Counted from the first letter of the stretch, positions 1 to 9,382 are shown. The stretch is 64,000 bases of DNA from Flavobacterium ginsenosidimutans (GCF_003254625.1 NZ_QJRJ01000082.1:310001-374000), one strand, 5' to 3'. Program-made: numbers and translations. Notes: a model not told the origin generated them from the letters alone.

Positions 1-867
1 TTGACCTAATTCTTCTAAGCTTTCGTCTACTGTAAATCCAGGATTGTCAGTAGCGATTTCGAACAAAACTCCACCTGGTTCTCTGAAATAAAGAGAATGG
101 AAATATTGTCTGTCAATTTGTGGCGTAATCTGCAAACCGTATTCTTCGATTTTTTCTCTGAATTTCATTAAAATTTCATCGTTTTGCACACGGAAAGCAA
201 CGTGGTGTACAGTTCCGTTGGCATTTAAACCGCGTTTTTCTTCTGGCAATTCTACCAAGTCAACAATAGCAGCATTTTCAACGGCATCAGTTGCATAACG
301 GTAACGGTTTACATCTTGATCAATCAATTTGTAACCAAATATTTCAGTTAAAACGGCAGCAGTTGCTTTAATGCTATTTAAAGTCAAAGTAATGTTATGA
401 AAACCTTTTGTAGCTACGTCAGCTTTTACTTCGTCAGTTTCCCAAGCTTTTCTGTTATCGTCTGTTTTTGATTCGATTAACTCTAATTTCAATCCGTCTG
501 GATCTAAGAAAGTCAAATATTTTTCACCAAACTTTTCAGCTGGTTTATTATAAATCACATTGTATTGATCAAAACGTTTTTGCCAGAAATCAAGACTTCC
601 TTTTGGAACAGAATAACCAATTTCAGTTGCCATTCCAGAACCTTTTCTTCCTTGCTGAATTCCTTCTCCCCAAGGGAAAAAAGTCAAAATAGTTCCAGCG
701 CTTCCTACTTCGTCACCAAAGTAAAAGTGATATGTTCCTGGATCGTCAAAATTCACTGTTTTTTTGATGAATCTTAATCCTAAAACTTTTGAATAAAAGT
801 CAAAATTGCGTTTAGCGTCACCTGCGATTGCAGTAATATGGTGTAAGCCTAAAATTTTATTTTCCAT
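1..867 (-). CDS. Ring-cleaving dioxygenase, VOC family (MhqO-like), 3' end outside window
   Basis: The frame is open from the ATG at 867 down to base 1 (289 codons), so the C-terminus lies outside the window. The protein begins MENKILGLHHITAIAGDA and has two glyoxalase/VOC modules: His pairs open each module (LHHIT near residue 9, VHHVAF in the second) and a Glu occurs in GGVLFEIATD. This is the layout of type I extradiol, ring-cleaving dioxygenases such as MhqO, which act on hydroquinone or catechol-like compounds in the cytoplasm. It is transcribed from a -7 box at 906-913 with a 17-bp operator at 937-953 shared with three other operons in this window. The true substrate is not evident from sequence. 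Confidence 0.88.
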   Translation of the reverse strand, partial: MENKILGLHHITAIAGDAKRNFDFYSKVLGLRFIKKTVNFDDPGTYHFYFGDEVGSAGTILTFFPWGEGIQQGRKGSGMATEIGYSVPKGSLDFWQKRFDQYNVIYNKPAEKFGEKYLTFLDPDGLKLELIESKTDDNRKAWETDEVKADVATKGFHNITLTLNSIKATAAVLTEIFGYKLIDQDVNRYRYATDAVENAAIVDLVELPEEKRGLNANGTVHHVAFRVQNDEILMKFREKIEEYGLQITPQIDRQYFHSLYFREPGGVLFEIATDNPGFTVDESLEELGQ

Positions 868-905
868 GGTATTTGAATATTAAATTGTTGTTTGATTTTC
901 TTTTA

Positions 906-953
906 CAAATTTACGTCTGTTATGGCTGCGCATCGATTAACCTAGATTAAGAA
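906..953 (-). promoter_or_regulatory. Promoter of the dioxygenase with shared operator TTRAYYTWGRTTAAGAA
   Basis: On the minus strand TAAATTTG (906-913) fits the Bacteroidota -7 consensus TAnnTTTG. The + strand text at 937-953 is TTAACCTAGATTAAGAA, a near-perfect palindrome around CTAG. The first base of the operator is 31 bp from the first base of the -7 box, as in the three other copies at 16894, 52293 and 55641. Position relative to the expected start site (about -43) suits a class II activator. Confidence 0.6.
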
Positions 954-1063
954 ATAAAAAGCCATAGTTTTTTCGAACTTTCTTCTTATAACCAAATAAC
1001 ATTCCGATTATTACAAGGTGTTGAAATACAGGCTTTTTTACAGAATTCCAGTTTTTGTGTTAT

Positions 1064-1075
1064 ACGATATATCGT
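1064..1075. promoter_or_regulatory. Palindrome ACGATATATCGT, copy 1
   Basis: A perfect 12-bp palindrome, extended as TACGATATATCGTAATTTTA. Identical cores occur at 15549 and 17118, all in intergenic DNA. This copy lies about 100 bp before the sigma-54 activator gene and 197 bp upstream of the dioxygenase start. It is a candidate binding site for a dimeric repressor that is not obviously encoded in the window. Confidence 0.55.
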
Positions 1076-1171
1076 AATTTTATGAAGTAAAAAAGGCATA
1101 TTTAGAAAATCCATAGTTATTTAATAAAGGCTATTTATTAAATTTACCTTTTAACCGCCAAGAAATACCAC

Positions 1172-2749
1172 ATGGAAAAGCCTACAGAGAAAACTGCAAT
1201 CCTGATAAACCGACTGCAGGAAAGAGAAAAAGAACAAATGCTGATTTTATCTATTTGTAATTCGCTTTCTTGGGCTTTAAATAAAGAAGAATTTAATGAT
1301 GTTGTAAACGGTATATTAAAAGAAAACTTTCAGTTTGATGATTTCATTTTGGCTTCTTCCAATGAAAATGAAACAGAGTATGAACTTTTCTATTCCTTTT
1401 CGAATAAAAATCAAGAAGTTAAAAGCTATCTTTTAAATGATGACTTTTTTGACCGTTGCACAGATTCTGCCGATACTGTTATTTTTGACTTAGAATCAGA
1501 TCAAAAAAATCCAGATTACATTCAAAACAATTATAAAAAAGGTTTCAAAAACGGAATAGGGATTTGTCTTCCGTACAGTAAAGGAAAACGAAATGTGCTT
1601 TTTCTTTTCTTTAAAAATGCTAAAACTTTTAGCAGAGAATCAAATCGTATTTTGCGCGGAATTGCCATGCAGCTTTCTATTACGATTAGAAATATCAGTT
1701 TGACAGAACAATTTGAAAATAATCTTGTAGAACTAGAAATTTTGAAAAGAAATGTTTCTGAAAAAAGAGATATTATTTCTGAAAAAAATGAAGGTTTTCA
1801 TGGAATCATTGGAAAAAGTGATAAGATGAAAGAAGTTTACGAATTGATTTCGCAAGTTGCGGCTTCTAATACGACTGTTTTAATTTTTGGTGAAACTGGA
1901 ACAGGAAAAGAACTTGTGGCAAGTGCTATTCATGATTTATCGTCAGTTTCAAACAACAAAATAGTTAAGGTAAATTGTGCTTCGATTCCTGAAAATTTGA
2001 TTGAAAGCGAATTATTCGGACATGAAAAAGGCGCTTTTACAGGCGCTACAGAACAAAGAATTGGGAAATTCGAACAAGCAGAAAACAGCACGATTTTTTT
2101 GGATGAAATAGGAGAGTTGCCTTTAGAATTACAGGGAAAGCTGCTTCGTGTTTTACAAGAAAAAGAAATAGAACGAGTTGGCGGAAATAAAAGCATAAAA
2201 GTAAATGCTAGAGTTATTGCAGCAACCAATAAATCACTTGAAAAAGAAGTTTATGGCGAGCGCTTTAGAAGTGATTTATATTTTAGATTGAATGTTTATC
2301 CTATCAAGCTTCCTGCTTTACGCGATCGTAAGGAAGATATTCCTATTTTAGGACATTTTTTCTTAGAAAAGCATGCCGCAAAAATGGGCAGAAACGTAAA
2401 ACGTTTTTCTAAAAAAGTGCTCAATAGCATGATGGCTAATGCATGGCCAGGAAATGTACGCGAACTAGAAAATATGGTAGAAAGGAGCATTTTGTTTGCC
2501 AAAGATGAAAAGATCAAAGAAATGATTTTTCCCGAAATTGCAATTGCTAGTTCAAATGCTTTAGTAAATGAATTTTATACTAAAACGCTTCAAGAAGTAG
2601 AGAAGGAGCATATTCTAAAAGTCATAAAAAAATGCAACGGACGAATTTCGGGTCCGCAGGGCGCGGCGGTTTTACTAGGTTTGCCGTCTACAACATTGAG
2701 TTCTAGAATGAAGAAGCTAGGCATTAAAAAAGAACATTTTTTAGATTGA
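1172..2749 (+). CDS. Sigma-54 dependent activator, GAF-like/AAA+/Fis, no receiver domain
   Basis: 525 residues. Residues 1-190 look like a GAF-type sensor; there is no receiver. The AAA+ domain follows, with Walker A GETGTGKE at 240-247, the sigma-54 contacting loop GAFTGA at 287-292, Walker B IFLDEIGE, and a Fis-type helix-turn-helix in the last 40 residues. It therefore should open sigma-54 holoenzyme complexes in response to a small-molecule or redox signal sensed by the N-terminal domain. It lies divergent to the dioxygenase and ends 1 bp before the convergent TMEM175 gene. Its AAA+ and Fis regions closely resemble the three receiver-bearing activators in the window, so it is a paralogue that lost or never had a partner kinase. 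The signal is unknown. Confidence 0.92.
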   Translation: MEKPTEKTAILINRLQEREKEQMLILSICNSLSWALNKEEFNDVVNGILKENFQFDDFILASSNENETEYELFYSFSNKNQEVKSYLLNDDFFDRCTDSADTVIFDLESDQKNPDYIQNNYKKGFKNGIGICLPYSKGKRNVLFLFFKNAKTFSRESNRILRGIAMQLSITIRNISLTEQFENNLVELEILKRNVSEKRDIISEKNEGFHGIIGKSDKMKEVYELISQVAASNTTVLIFGETGTGKELVASAIHDLSSVSNNKIVKVNCASIPENLIESELFGHEKGAFTGATEQRIGKFEQAENSTIFLDEIGELPLELQGKLLRVLQEKEIERVGGNKSIKVNARVIAATNKSLEKEVYGERFRSDLYFRLNVYPIKLPALRDRKEDIPILGHFFLEKHAAKMGRNVKRFSKKVLNSMMANAWPGNVRELENMVERSILFAKDEKIKEMIFPEIAIASSNALVNEFYTKTLQEVEKEHILKVIKKCNGRISGPQGAAVLLGLPSTTLSSRMKKLGIKKEHFLD

Positions 2750-2750
2750 T

Positions 2751-3368
2751 TTATTCTTCAATCATATTTATTTTTCCAGAAGAAACAGCCCAATAAATCA
2801 ATAAAAGCATACTGATTGCCAATGCTGCGGCTGGATATTGAAATGAAATTCCGAAAGCGATTAAATACGTTGGAAATCCGTATAAATAATTGTTTCTGAT
2901 TTTTTTAATGGCCAAATCAGTAATTCCAGGACGTAAAAGCTTTTTATTGTTACTCGCAATAAACCACAGCAAATTGTATGAAATGTTGATTAATACAAAT
3001 ATTCCAGTATAAATCGCCACAGCGATATTTGATGCTTCTCCTTCAAAAAAACGAGCTAGTAAAGCGGTTGGATAAGAAACCGCTGTTACTAAAAAAAGAA
3101 TCAATCCGTTTGAAAACATGATTGCCGTATTTCGGCTGTAAATCTGTTTAAAAATCTTGTGATGATTGACCCACATGATAAAAATGCTGAAAAAAGAAAG
3201 CGTAAATGCAAGATATGCAGTCCATTCGTTTTTTAGATAAGACAATAATTCTGCACCATTTTTTACAACAGTAACATCTGGCGCATGAAGATCTAAAACC
3301 AAAAGCGTAATCGCGATGGCAAATACGGCATCACTAAAGCCCTCTATTCTTACGGTTTCTTTTTCCAT
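2751..3368 (-). CDS. TMEM175/DUF1211 family membrane protein
   Basis: 205 residues with about six hydrophobic segments. The N-terminal segment carries the family signature RIEGFSDAVFAIAITLLVLD, including the FSD triplet at residues 11-13. Bacterial TMEM175 proteins are tetrameric potassium channels with one such repeat per subunit, and length and motif fit. It is in the inner membrane. The gene is convergent with the sigma-54 activator (1-bp gap) and follows a hairpin-rich repeat. Ion selectivity is from family knowledge only. Confidence 0.85.
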   Translation of the reverse strand: MEKETVRIEGFSDAVFAIAITLLVLDLHAPDVTVVKNGAELLSYLKNEWTAYLAFTLSFFSIFIMWVNHHKIFKQIYSRNTAIMFSNGLILFLVTAVSYPTALLARFFEGEASNIAVAIYTGIFVLINISYNLLWFIASNNKKLLRPGITDLAIKKIRNNYLYGFPTYLIAFGISFQYPAAALAISMLLLIYWAVSSGKINMIEE

Positions 3369-3400
3369 CTACTAATTTTATTTGAGTAACATAATTATTT

Positions 3401-3564
3401 TAACCGCAAAGTTCGCAAGGATTTACGCAAGGTTCGCAAAGAAAGCTTTAGGAAAAGCTTTCTTTGCGAACTTTGTCTTTTCCTTTTAAAAAACGAATAA
3501 AAAAAACTTTGCGAACTTTGCGTTAAAATTTTTACTGATTTAGAAGACTATGTTTCTATGTGTT
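3401..3564. repeat. Nested inverted-repeat element ending in the 17-bp CTATGTTTCTATGTGTT repeat
   Basis: The outer arms CGCAAAGTTCGCAAGG (3405-3420) and CTTTGCGAACTTTGCG (3507-3522) are inverted copies with one mismatch. Inside is an uninterrupted 18-bp stem (3432-3449 with 3454-3471, loop AGGA). The element ends in CTATGTTTCTATGTGTT (3548-3564), the right terminal repeat of the family at 9895, 13152 and 53935, and this repeat overlaps the first base of the stop codon of the cupin gene. It looks like a composite of two intergenic repeat families. Confidence 0.75.
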
Positions 3565-3917
3565 TAGATTAATTTTATAAATATTGATTTTCGAAGTTTT
3601 GGTTCAATATTTTTTGTTTTATGCCCTTTTCCGGTCGTGTCTTCAACCAATAGAATCGAGCCCGTATTAAATATTCTTTTTTCTCCCAATGAAGTTTCGA
3701 TTTCTACGCCACCTTCCAGTAAAACAATATATTGACGGTCTGGTGCATTATGAAAATCGTAATCATAAGAAAGACTGACTTCTCTAAAAACGATAGATTT
3801 GACAGGTTCATCATCAGATAAAAATCCGATATCGCCATTGTTTTTCAACGGAACTTCAAAATCTTCAAAATGACTTTCTCCGTTGGCATCGCTGTAAACT
3901 CGCGTTATCGTGATCAT
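3564..3917 (-). CDS. Cupin-fold protein of the FdtA/QdtA-like type
   Basis: 117 residues from the ATG at 3917, which shares a base with the stop codon of the upstream esterase gene (TAATG overlap), so translation is coupled. An upstream in-frame start would lie inside the esterase gene and is less likely. The sequence has a single cupin barrel, with HNAPDRQYIVLLEGGVEIE and a later SILLVEDTTGKGHKT segment. The role is unknown; the coupling implies that it works with the esterase, perhaps on a shared small molecule. Confidence 0.7.
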   Translation of the reverse strand: MITITRVYSDANGESHFEDFEVPLKNNGDIGFLSDDEPVKSIVFREVSLSYDYDFHNAPDRQYIVLLEGGVEIETSLGEKRIFNTGSILLVEDTTGKGHKTKNIEPKLRKSIFIKLI

Positions 3918-4537
3918 TATTTTTTGTTGAAAATCAATGCGTTTGCACAATTTATTTCGTCCTGACTGATGGTGTGTCCCATGTTAGGATAGATTTTTTT
4001 AGTAACATCTGCGCCCATTTTAAGCATAAGTGCTTCAGTATCATTTACTCTTTCCACAGGAACGTGAAAATCAGGATCGCTTGTTCCGATAAAAACTGGC
4101 GTATTTTCAAAGTTTCCTGAATAATGATTTTCATAAACCTGATCGCCAATTAATCCGCCTGTAAAAGCTACGACACCACCATATTTTGCTGCATTTCTTG
4201 TTGTAAATTCCAAAGCAAGACAAGCTCCTTGAGAAAAACCTAAGAAATAAATATTCTCTTTTTCGATTCCATTTTGCTGAATCGCCACAACAACCTGATG
4301 AATCGCTTCTAATGATTTTGAAAACGATGGTTCGTTTTGATCAAGAGGAGCTAAAAACGAATAAGGATACCAAGTTCTGTTTTCTGCTTCAGGCGCAATT
4401 AATGCAAAATCCTGAACATTAAGATGTCTCGCAATCGAAAGAATATCGTGAGCTCCAGCGCCACGGCCGTGAATTAGGATTAAAGCTTTTTTAGCTTCGT
4501 TTAAAGGAATGCCGTCAGTTAATATATTTGTGTTCAT
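3917..4537 (-). CDS. Carboxylesterase/phospholipase family hydrolase (MhqD-like)
   Basis: 206 residues, alpha/beta hydrolase of the phospholipase/carboxylesterase family. Visible features are the oxyanion segment LIHGRGAG (21-28), nucleophile Ser102 in GFSQGAC, an acid in GTSDPDFHVP and the catalytic His in NMGHTIS. MhqD, the Bacillus member of this family, is induced with the dioxygenase MhqO by quinones. Here an MhqO-like gene lies 3 kb away, so a role in hydrolysing quinone-derived esters or thioesters is a reasonable inference. The gene is translationally coupled to the cupin. No TAnnTTTG box is evident in the 104 bp upstream. Confidence 0.82.
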   Translation of the reverse strand: MNTNILTDGIPLNEAKKALILIHGRGAGAHDILSIARHLNVQDFALIAPEAENRTWYPYSFLAPLDQNEPSFSKSLEAIHQVVVAIQQNGIEKENIYFLGFSQGACLALEFTTRNAAKYGGVVAFTGGLIGDQVYENHYSGNFENTPVFIGTSDPDFHVPVERVNDTEALMLKMGADVTKKIYPNMGHTISQDEINCANALIFNKK

Positions 4538-4641
4538 AATAGATTTTTTTGAATATTGTATAAAGTTTTTTCACGCAGATTTAAGCAGATTTTTAATCTT
4601 TTAATCTGTGGCAATAATTTTATTTATTTGAAAACTTGAAA

Positions 4642-4932
4642 CTACTTTTTCCAAATATCTTCATATTCATCTGGATGTCTCTTGAATTGAGCGTGTACAT
4701 AAGGACAAAGCGGTAAAACTTTCATATTATTGGCGCGTACATAAGAAACCATTTCTTCTAAAAGTTTCTTTGCATAGCCTTTTCCTTCTGCTTCTGGTTC
4801 AACTCCTGTGTGGTAAACTGTCAGTAAATCGGGTTTTAAGCTTACTGTCATTTCTCCTAGTTTTTTATCATCAACATAGAGATTAAAAGCGCCGTGTTTT
4901 TTTTCGTCTAATTCTAATTTTATTGTTTCCAT
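4642..4932 (-). CDS. Small GNAT-type N-acetyltransferase (YidJ/YjdJ-like)
   Basis: 96 residues, the short stand-alone type of GCN5-related N-acetyltransferase. The acetyl-CoA loop is GVEPEAEGKGYAKKLL near residues 43-58, and the C-terminus has the conserved LCPYVHAQFKRHPDEY. Such proteins act in the cytoplasm on unknown substrates. It sits upstream of and codirectional with the esterase/cupin pair, separated by 104 bp that contain degenerate inverted repeats of AGCAGATT. Confidence 0.85.
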   Translation of the reverse strand: METIKLELDEKKHGAFNLYVDDKKLGEMTVSLKPDLLTVYHTGVEPEAEGKGYAKKLLEEMVSYVRANNMKVLPLCPYVHAQFKRHPDEYEDIWKK

Positions 4933-5004
4933 GTTTATTTTTTTATGTCTTGGTTTAGAACCACAAAGTTCGTTAAACTAGCAGTTAAGTCTGCTTAATG
5001 TAGA

Positions 5005-6366
5005 TTAATTATATCCTTGTTTTATACCTAATTTTTTCATTTTTGAATACAAAGTCTGCGGTTGCATTTTCAATAATTCTGCCGCGCCACCTGGACCAGA
5101 AACTTTTCCGTCACAAAGTTGTAATGCATTCATAATGTGATCTTTTTCCATTTCTTCCATCGATTTTATTTTTCCTGTATTGATCTCTAAAGGATCTGAA
5201 ATAGTATTGGATGGAAGATCAAATTTTTCAATTTCAGTTGTTTTGGCAAGCAACACATTTCGTTCTATTAAATGTTCTAATTCTCGAATATTTCCCGGCC
5301 AATCGTAATTTTTTAATTGTTCTAAAGCAGTTTGACTAATGCTTGCAATGTTTCTTTTGGAACTTGTAGCGTACTTTTTCAAGAAATGATATGCCAATGC
5401 TTCGATATCTTCTTTGCGTTCTTTTAAAGTTGGTAGTTGGATCGGAAATACATTCAAACGATAGTACAAATCCAATCTGAAACGGCCTTCTGCAACTTCT
5501 TTTTCTAAAGATCTGTTGGTTGCCGCTACAATACGAACATTGATTTTTATAGTTTTATTGCTACCCAGTCTTTGTATTTCTTTTTCCTGTAAAACGCGAA
5601 GCAATTTCACCTGAGAATCAAGCGGTAATTCTCCAATTTCATCTAAGAAAATAGTACCATTATTGGCTTGTTCAAATTTTCCAATTCGTAAAGCATTTGC
5701 TCCTGTAAAAGCGCCTTTTTCATGACCAAATAGTTCACTTTCAATTAAAGATTGGGGTAAAGCTGCACAATTCACAATCACAATCGGATTTGATTTGTTT
5801 GAAGAAAGAGCGTGTATAGAATGCGCGACTCTTTCTTTTCCTGTACCGCTTTCGCCCAAAATTAAAACAGAAGTTTCGGCTGGAGCTACGATTTTTATTT
5901 TTTCAATAACTTCTTGTAAAAGTGGACTTTGACCAACGATTTCTTCAATTTCTGGAGTTTCGGCTTGAATAGGATTCTCTACTAAAGTTCCTTTTTCCTG
6001 ATCGTAACGATATCTCGCAATATCCAGCATCACGATTAAATCTTTTTCACGAAAAGGTTTTACCATAAATCCATAAGGATGTGTTGCTTTTACGGCTTCA
6101 AGCGTACTTTGATTGGTATTTGCAGAAATGTAAAGAAAAGGCAGATTCATTTCGCGCAGTTCCCAAGCCAGATCAATTCCAGTTAGAGTGCCTTTTAACA
6201 TGATGTCAAGCAAAATCCAATCGGGACTTTTATCGTCGATTAATTTTCGGGCTTGAACCACAGAAGAAGCAATGCCAACAACTTGGTAACCTGCTTTTTG
6301 TAGCATGATTTTTAAATCATTTGCTACTATAAATTCATCTTCAACAATTAGAATTTTCTCCTTCAT
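5005..6366 (-). CDS. Response regulator, receiver/AAA+/Fis sigma-54 activator
   Basis: 453 residues. Receiver domain 1-120 with acidic pocket E9/D10, phospho-acceptor Asp54 (LLDIML) and Lys103 (VKP). A short linker leads to the AAA+ domain: Walker A GESGTGKE at 171-178 and GAFTGA at 218-223. A Fis-type HTH ends the protein. It is the output partner of the kinase gene 18 bp upstream, and the two are clearly one operon. Phosphorylation should relieve receiver repression and drive sigma-54 promoters, candidates for which occur at 15477, 27689 and 39319. Unlike the two other response regulators here it has no GAF-like domain between receiver and AAA+. Confidence 0.93.
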   Translation of the reverse strand: MKEKILIVEDEFIVANDLKIMLQKAGYQVVGIASSVVQARKLIDDKSPDWILLDIMLKGTLTGIDLAWELREMNLPFLYISANTNQSTLEAVKATHPYGFMVKPFREKDLIVMLDIARYRYDQEKGTLVENPIQAETPEIEEIVGQSPLLQEVIEKIKIVAPAETSVLILGESGTGKERVAHSIHALSSNKSNPIVIVNCAALPQSLIESELFGHEKGAFTGANALRIGKFEQANNGTIFLDEIGELPLDSQVKLLRVLQEKEIQRLGSNKTIKINVRIVAATNRSLEKEVAEGRFRLDLYYRLNVFPIQLPTLKERKEDIEALAYHFLKKYATSSKRNIASISQTALEQLKNYDWPGNIRELEHLIERNVLLAKTTEIEKFDLPSNTISDPLEINTGKIKSMEEMEKDHIMNALQLCDGKVSGPGGAAELLKMQPQTLYSKMKKLGIKQGYN

Positions 6367-6384
6367 TTATGCTGTTTATATCAT

Positions 6385-8655
6385 TTAAGAATTTTCGGCA
6401 GTAACTTCAAATTCTGTATTTCTTGTGAATGTAATAGTGATTTTTAATCCGTTATCATTTTTCATTTCGAAAACTCCGTCAATCTGATCGCTTAATCCTA
6501 TCATTAAATTCATACCAAGCGAATCTCTTTCTGTTTCTTCAAAATCTTCTGGAAGTCCAACTCCGTTATCTGCAATTTGCAGTTTATAATTATTTTCTCC
6601 AGTATTTTTAAGAACGATTCGTACTTCTCCTTTTCTGTCTTCAGGGAAAGCATATTTTATGGCATTATTGATGGCTTCATTTATAATTAATCCCATCGGA
6701 ACAGCTTGAGCAACATCAAGATACGTTTTTTCTACTTCTAAAACAAAATGGATGTTTTTATCTGTATCAAAACATTCTTTCATATAATTGATCAATTCAT
6801 GAATATACCACGACATGTCGATATTTGCCAGATTATCAGATTGATACAATTTTTGATGAATCAGCGACATGGCATGCATTCTGTGTTGGCTGTTTTGTAT
6901 CGCTATCAGCGCATCTTCATTATCCAAATATGCCGATTGTGTATTTAATAAACTAATGACAATCTGAAGATTGTTTTTCACTCGATGGTGAATTTCTTTC
7001 AGCAACCATTCTTTTTCAATCAGCATTTTTTTGTTCAGTTCATTTTGTTCATTAATCTGCTGACGCTGAATTTCTAATTCTTCGTTTTTTTTCTTTTTTA
7101 ATCTAAAACTGTTGTATAAAACCAACAAGAAAAGAATCAGAACTAGAACACTTCCAATAAAAACATATTTTACAACCGTATCTTTTTGAATTTGAATTTG
7201 CTGTACTTTAGCTTGTTGTGTCAGTAATTCAATATTTCGGTCTTTTTTCTCCGTTTCAAATTCAACTTGAAGACTATTGATTTGTTTACTTTTTTCTCCT
7301 TTGTAAATAGAATCCAAAAGGTTTTTGTAGAGTTGATAGTGTTTTATAGCATCCAGATATTTTCCTCTTGATGAATCTGCTTTAAACCAGATTAGATAAC
7401 TGTCAGACAGCATTATACCATTGTTTGAAGCTGTCGCTAAAGATTCTAATCGGTTAAGCACTTGGTATAAATCAGTATAGTTTTTTAACTGATAATGGTA
7501 ACGGGCAAAAATTCTCAGAATCTGCATTCTGTTTTCGGCTTTTTTTTCAGCATTTTTACCATAATAAGCTACCAATTTATTATAGTATACCGTGGCTTTT
7601 TCATTATCTTTTAGAACTCTGTATACACCAAGTAAAATGTAATTTTCTTTTATTTGTCTTTCTGTACTAGAAGAGGGAAAGTTAACCTGCATTTCTTTTA
7701 CAAGTTTGAGAGCCTCTTTTCCTTTATTGCTTAAAATAAGTACAGAGCAAAGATTTTCACCAATTGTTCTGACATATTCTGTATCCTTATATTTTTTTGC
7801 TATTTCCAATCCCTTATAAAAATATTCCTGTGAATTATTTTTTTGCTGAAGATTGAGATATGCCATTCCCACATGATTGTAAATAGCGCTTAACTGTAAT
7901 GAACTATCACGTACCTTCAGGGCTATTTTTTCTGCTAAAAGGGCATATTTTAGAGATTCTACAAAATTTCCTGTTTGAGTATAGCCTTCAGAAAGTAGAT
8001 TATAGACACCTTGTAAATGAGTAAATTTTATAGATTGATACAAAAGAAGCGATTCTTTTAAAAGCGCTAGACCTTTTTCCTCATTTCCATTCATTAGGTT
8101 TAATTCACCGGTTTCTTTTAAAACACTTGCCTGCTTAGCTTTTGCGCCTAATTTTATAAAAAGCGGAATAGCCATTTCTTTGTATTTAATTCTCTCATCT
8201 AGAGATTCTCCATACATAGAAAGTTCTAAGTAAGCGTCTGCCTGCAGTTCAGTTAAATTGTTTTTTTTAGAATAAACGAGAGCTTCATTTGCCTTTTTTA
8301 AAGCATTTTCGCTATCGCCTTTTTCTCTATAAATCTGAGCTCCCAGAAGAATAGATTTTCCTTTTCCAAGTTTGTATCTTAAACGATCACTCAGCAATCT
8401 TGCTTGCGTATTGATGAGATCTGCATTGTCTAAATCTGATTTTTCTTCGCCAATTTTAGTGAGATAATAATTGCTTAAAGCCAAAAGTAATTCTACTTTT
8501 TGCGGATTACTTTCAGCTTTGGCAATTTTATTTTTTAGAACATTAGGATCTTCTTTGGATTGCGCGTTAATGCTAATATTTACAAGTAAAAATAAAATTA
8601 CTGTAAGTAAGGCGTGTACGTGGTTTTTGACAGAAATAATAGGGCTGAAATTCAT
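6385..8655 (-). CDS. TPR-containing sensor histidine kinase, HisKA_2 type
   Basis: 756 residues. A signal peptide ends near ...NISINAQ; TPR-like helices fill residues 35-480; a membrane segment lies near 488-512; a short coiled linker precedes the HisKA_2 phosphorylation box EIHHRVKNNLQ (His556/557) and an HATPase_c domain with NEAINNAIKYAF and GVGLPEDF. The TPR part is predicted to be periplasmic and to read a protein or peptide cue. The gene precedes its response regulator by 18 bp. Two paralogues, at 39464 and 58722, have the same layout. Confidence 0.92.
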   Translation of the reverse strand: MNFSPIISVKNHVHALLTVILFLLVNISINAQSKEDPNVLKNKIAKAESNPQKVELLLALSNYYLTKIGEEKSDLDNADLINTQARLLSDRLRYKLGKGKSILLGAQIYREKGDSENALKKANEALVYSKKNNLTELQADAYLELSMYGESLDERIKYKEMAIPLFIKLGAKAKQASVLKETGELNLMNGNEEKGLALLKESLLLYQSIKFTHLQGVYNLLSEGYTQTGNFVESLKYALLAEKIALKVRDSSLQLSAIYNHVGMAYLNLQQKNNSQEYFYKGLEIAKKYKDTEYVRTIGENLCSVLILSNKGKEALKLVKEMQVNFPSSSTERQIKENYILLGVYRVLKDNEKATVYYNKLVAYYGKNAEKKAENRMQILRIFARYHYQLKNYTDLYQVLNRLESLATASNNGIMLSDSYLIWFKADSSRGKYLDAIKHYQLYKNLLDSIYKGEKSKQINSLQVEFETEKKDRNIELLTQQAKVQQIQIQKDTVVKYVFIGSVLVLILFLLVLYNSFRLKKKKNEELEIQRQQINEQNELNKKMLIEKEWLLKEIHHRVKNNLQIVISLLNTQSAYLDNEDALIAIQNSQHRMHAMSLIHQKLYQSDNLANIDMSWYIHELINYMKECFDTDKNIHFVLEVEKTYLDVAQAVPMGLIINEAINNAIKYAFPEDRKGEVRIVLKNTGENNYKLQIADNGVGLPEDFEETERDSLGMNLMIGLSDQIDGVFEMKNDNGLKITITFTRNTEFEVTAENS

Positions 8656-8708
8656 TTTTTAAAGATACTATATTATCAGAAATCTGCAATCCAAAAGACC
8701 TTGTTTGT

Positions 8709-9377
8709 CTAGCTTTCTCGATGGTATAAATAACAAATTATCATAGAAGCTCCTGGAAGAATTAATGTTCCTAATCCGAAAAACTTTCCTGCTACAGCCC
8801 CTAAGAAACAGCCCGCCAGAAATCCGATTATGGTAACTAATTGTTTCTTAAAACTTAATACTACATCTACATCTTTCAATCCGTTTTTTAATAAGTTTCC
8901 TAAGTCAAGAGAAGCTTGAGTTACATTTCCAGTCATCATCGTAGTTGGCCCGTGTGTTTCTTTGGCGTAAAGCTTTCCAAAAGCATTTTGAAGTCCCATT
9001 GCAAATACGGTTGTCATAGCTATAGCATACATTGTCCATTCTTCAAAATTTTGTAAATAGCCAAAAACGTAAGAAGCAATTCCGCTTAAAACTAATATTA
9101 TGCCTTCCCAAAATAGAATTGTATAACGATTAGTGCTTTTTAAAGCAATTCTTCCGCCTGTAATTACTGCAATAATAAAAACAGGAAAGGTTAGAAGTTT
9201 AACCCAAGCGTGTATGTCTGAGCCTTTTATGATTTGATAAGCAAAGACAATAAAGTTTCCCGTAACGTGTGCCGAGAAAATCGAATCGGCAGCGACAAAA
9301 GTTACGGTATCGCAATACCCTGCAATCATGGTTAGAAGCAGGGTTACGTACCAAATATTTTTTTGTTGTATTTCCAT
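8709..9377 (-). CDS. DUF1275 (YoaK) family membrane protein
   Basis: 222 residues from the ATG at 9377, five bases after the Dps stop; a longer start would overlap Dps. It has six or so membrane segments and the family motif VTGNFIVFA after AADSIFSAH, with GPTTMMTGNVTQASLDLG in the middle. DUF1275 proteins are inner-membrane proteins of unknown function. It is probably cotranscribed with dps, which would place it in an iron or oxidative-stress setting. Confidence 0.82.
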   Translation of the reverse strand: MEIQQKNIWYVTLLLTMIAGYCDTVTFVAADSIFSAHVTGNFIVFAYQIIKGSDIHAWVKLLTFPVFIIAVITGGRIALKSTNRYTILFWEGIILVLSGIASYVFGYLQNFEEWTMYAIAMTTVFAMGLQNAFGKLYAKETHGPTTMMTGNVTQASLDLGNLLKNGLKDVDVVLSFKKQLVTIIGFLAGCFLGAVAGKFFGLGTLILPGASMIICYLYHRES

Positions 9378-9382
9378 AATTT

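Larger units (their letters stand above)
868..1171. other. Divergent intergenic region, dioxygenase / sigma-54 activator
   Basis: This 304-bp gap holds the dioxygenase promoter/operator (906-953) on the left and the palindrome at 1064-1075 on the right. I see no additional reading frame and no clear TAnnTTTG box for the + strand gene. Confidence 0.5.

Noticed and set aside
468..777. Two overlapping + strand reading frames
   Set aside because: They are antisense to the dioxygenase gene, have no family resemblance and start without supporting signals.
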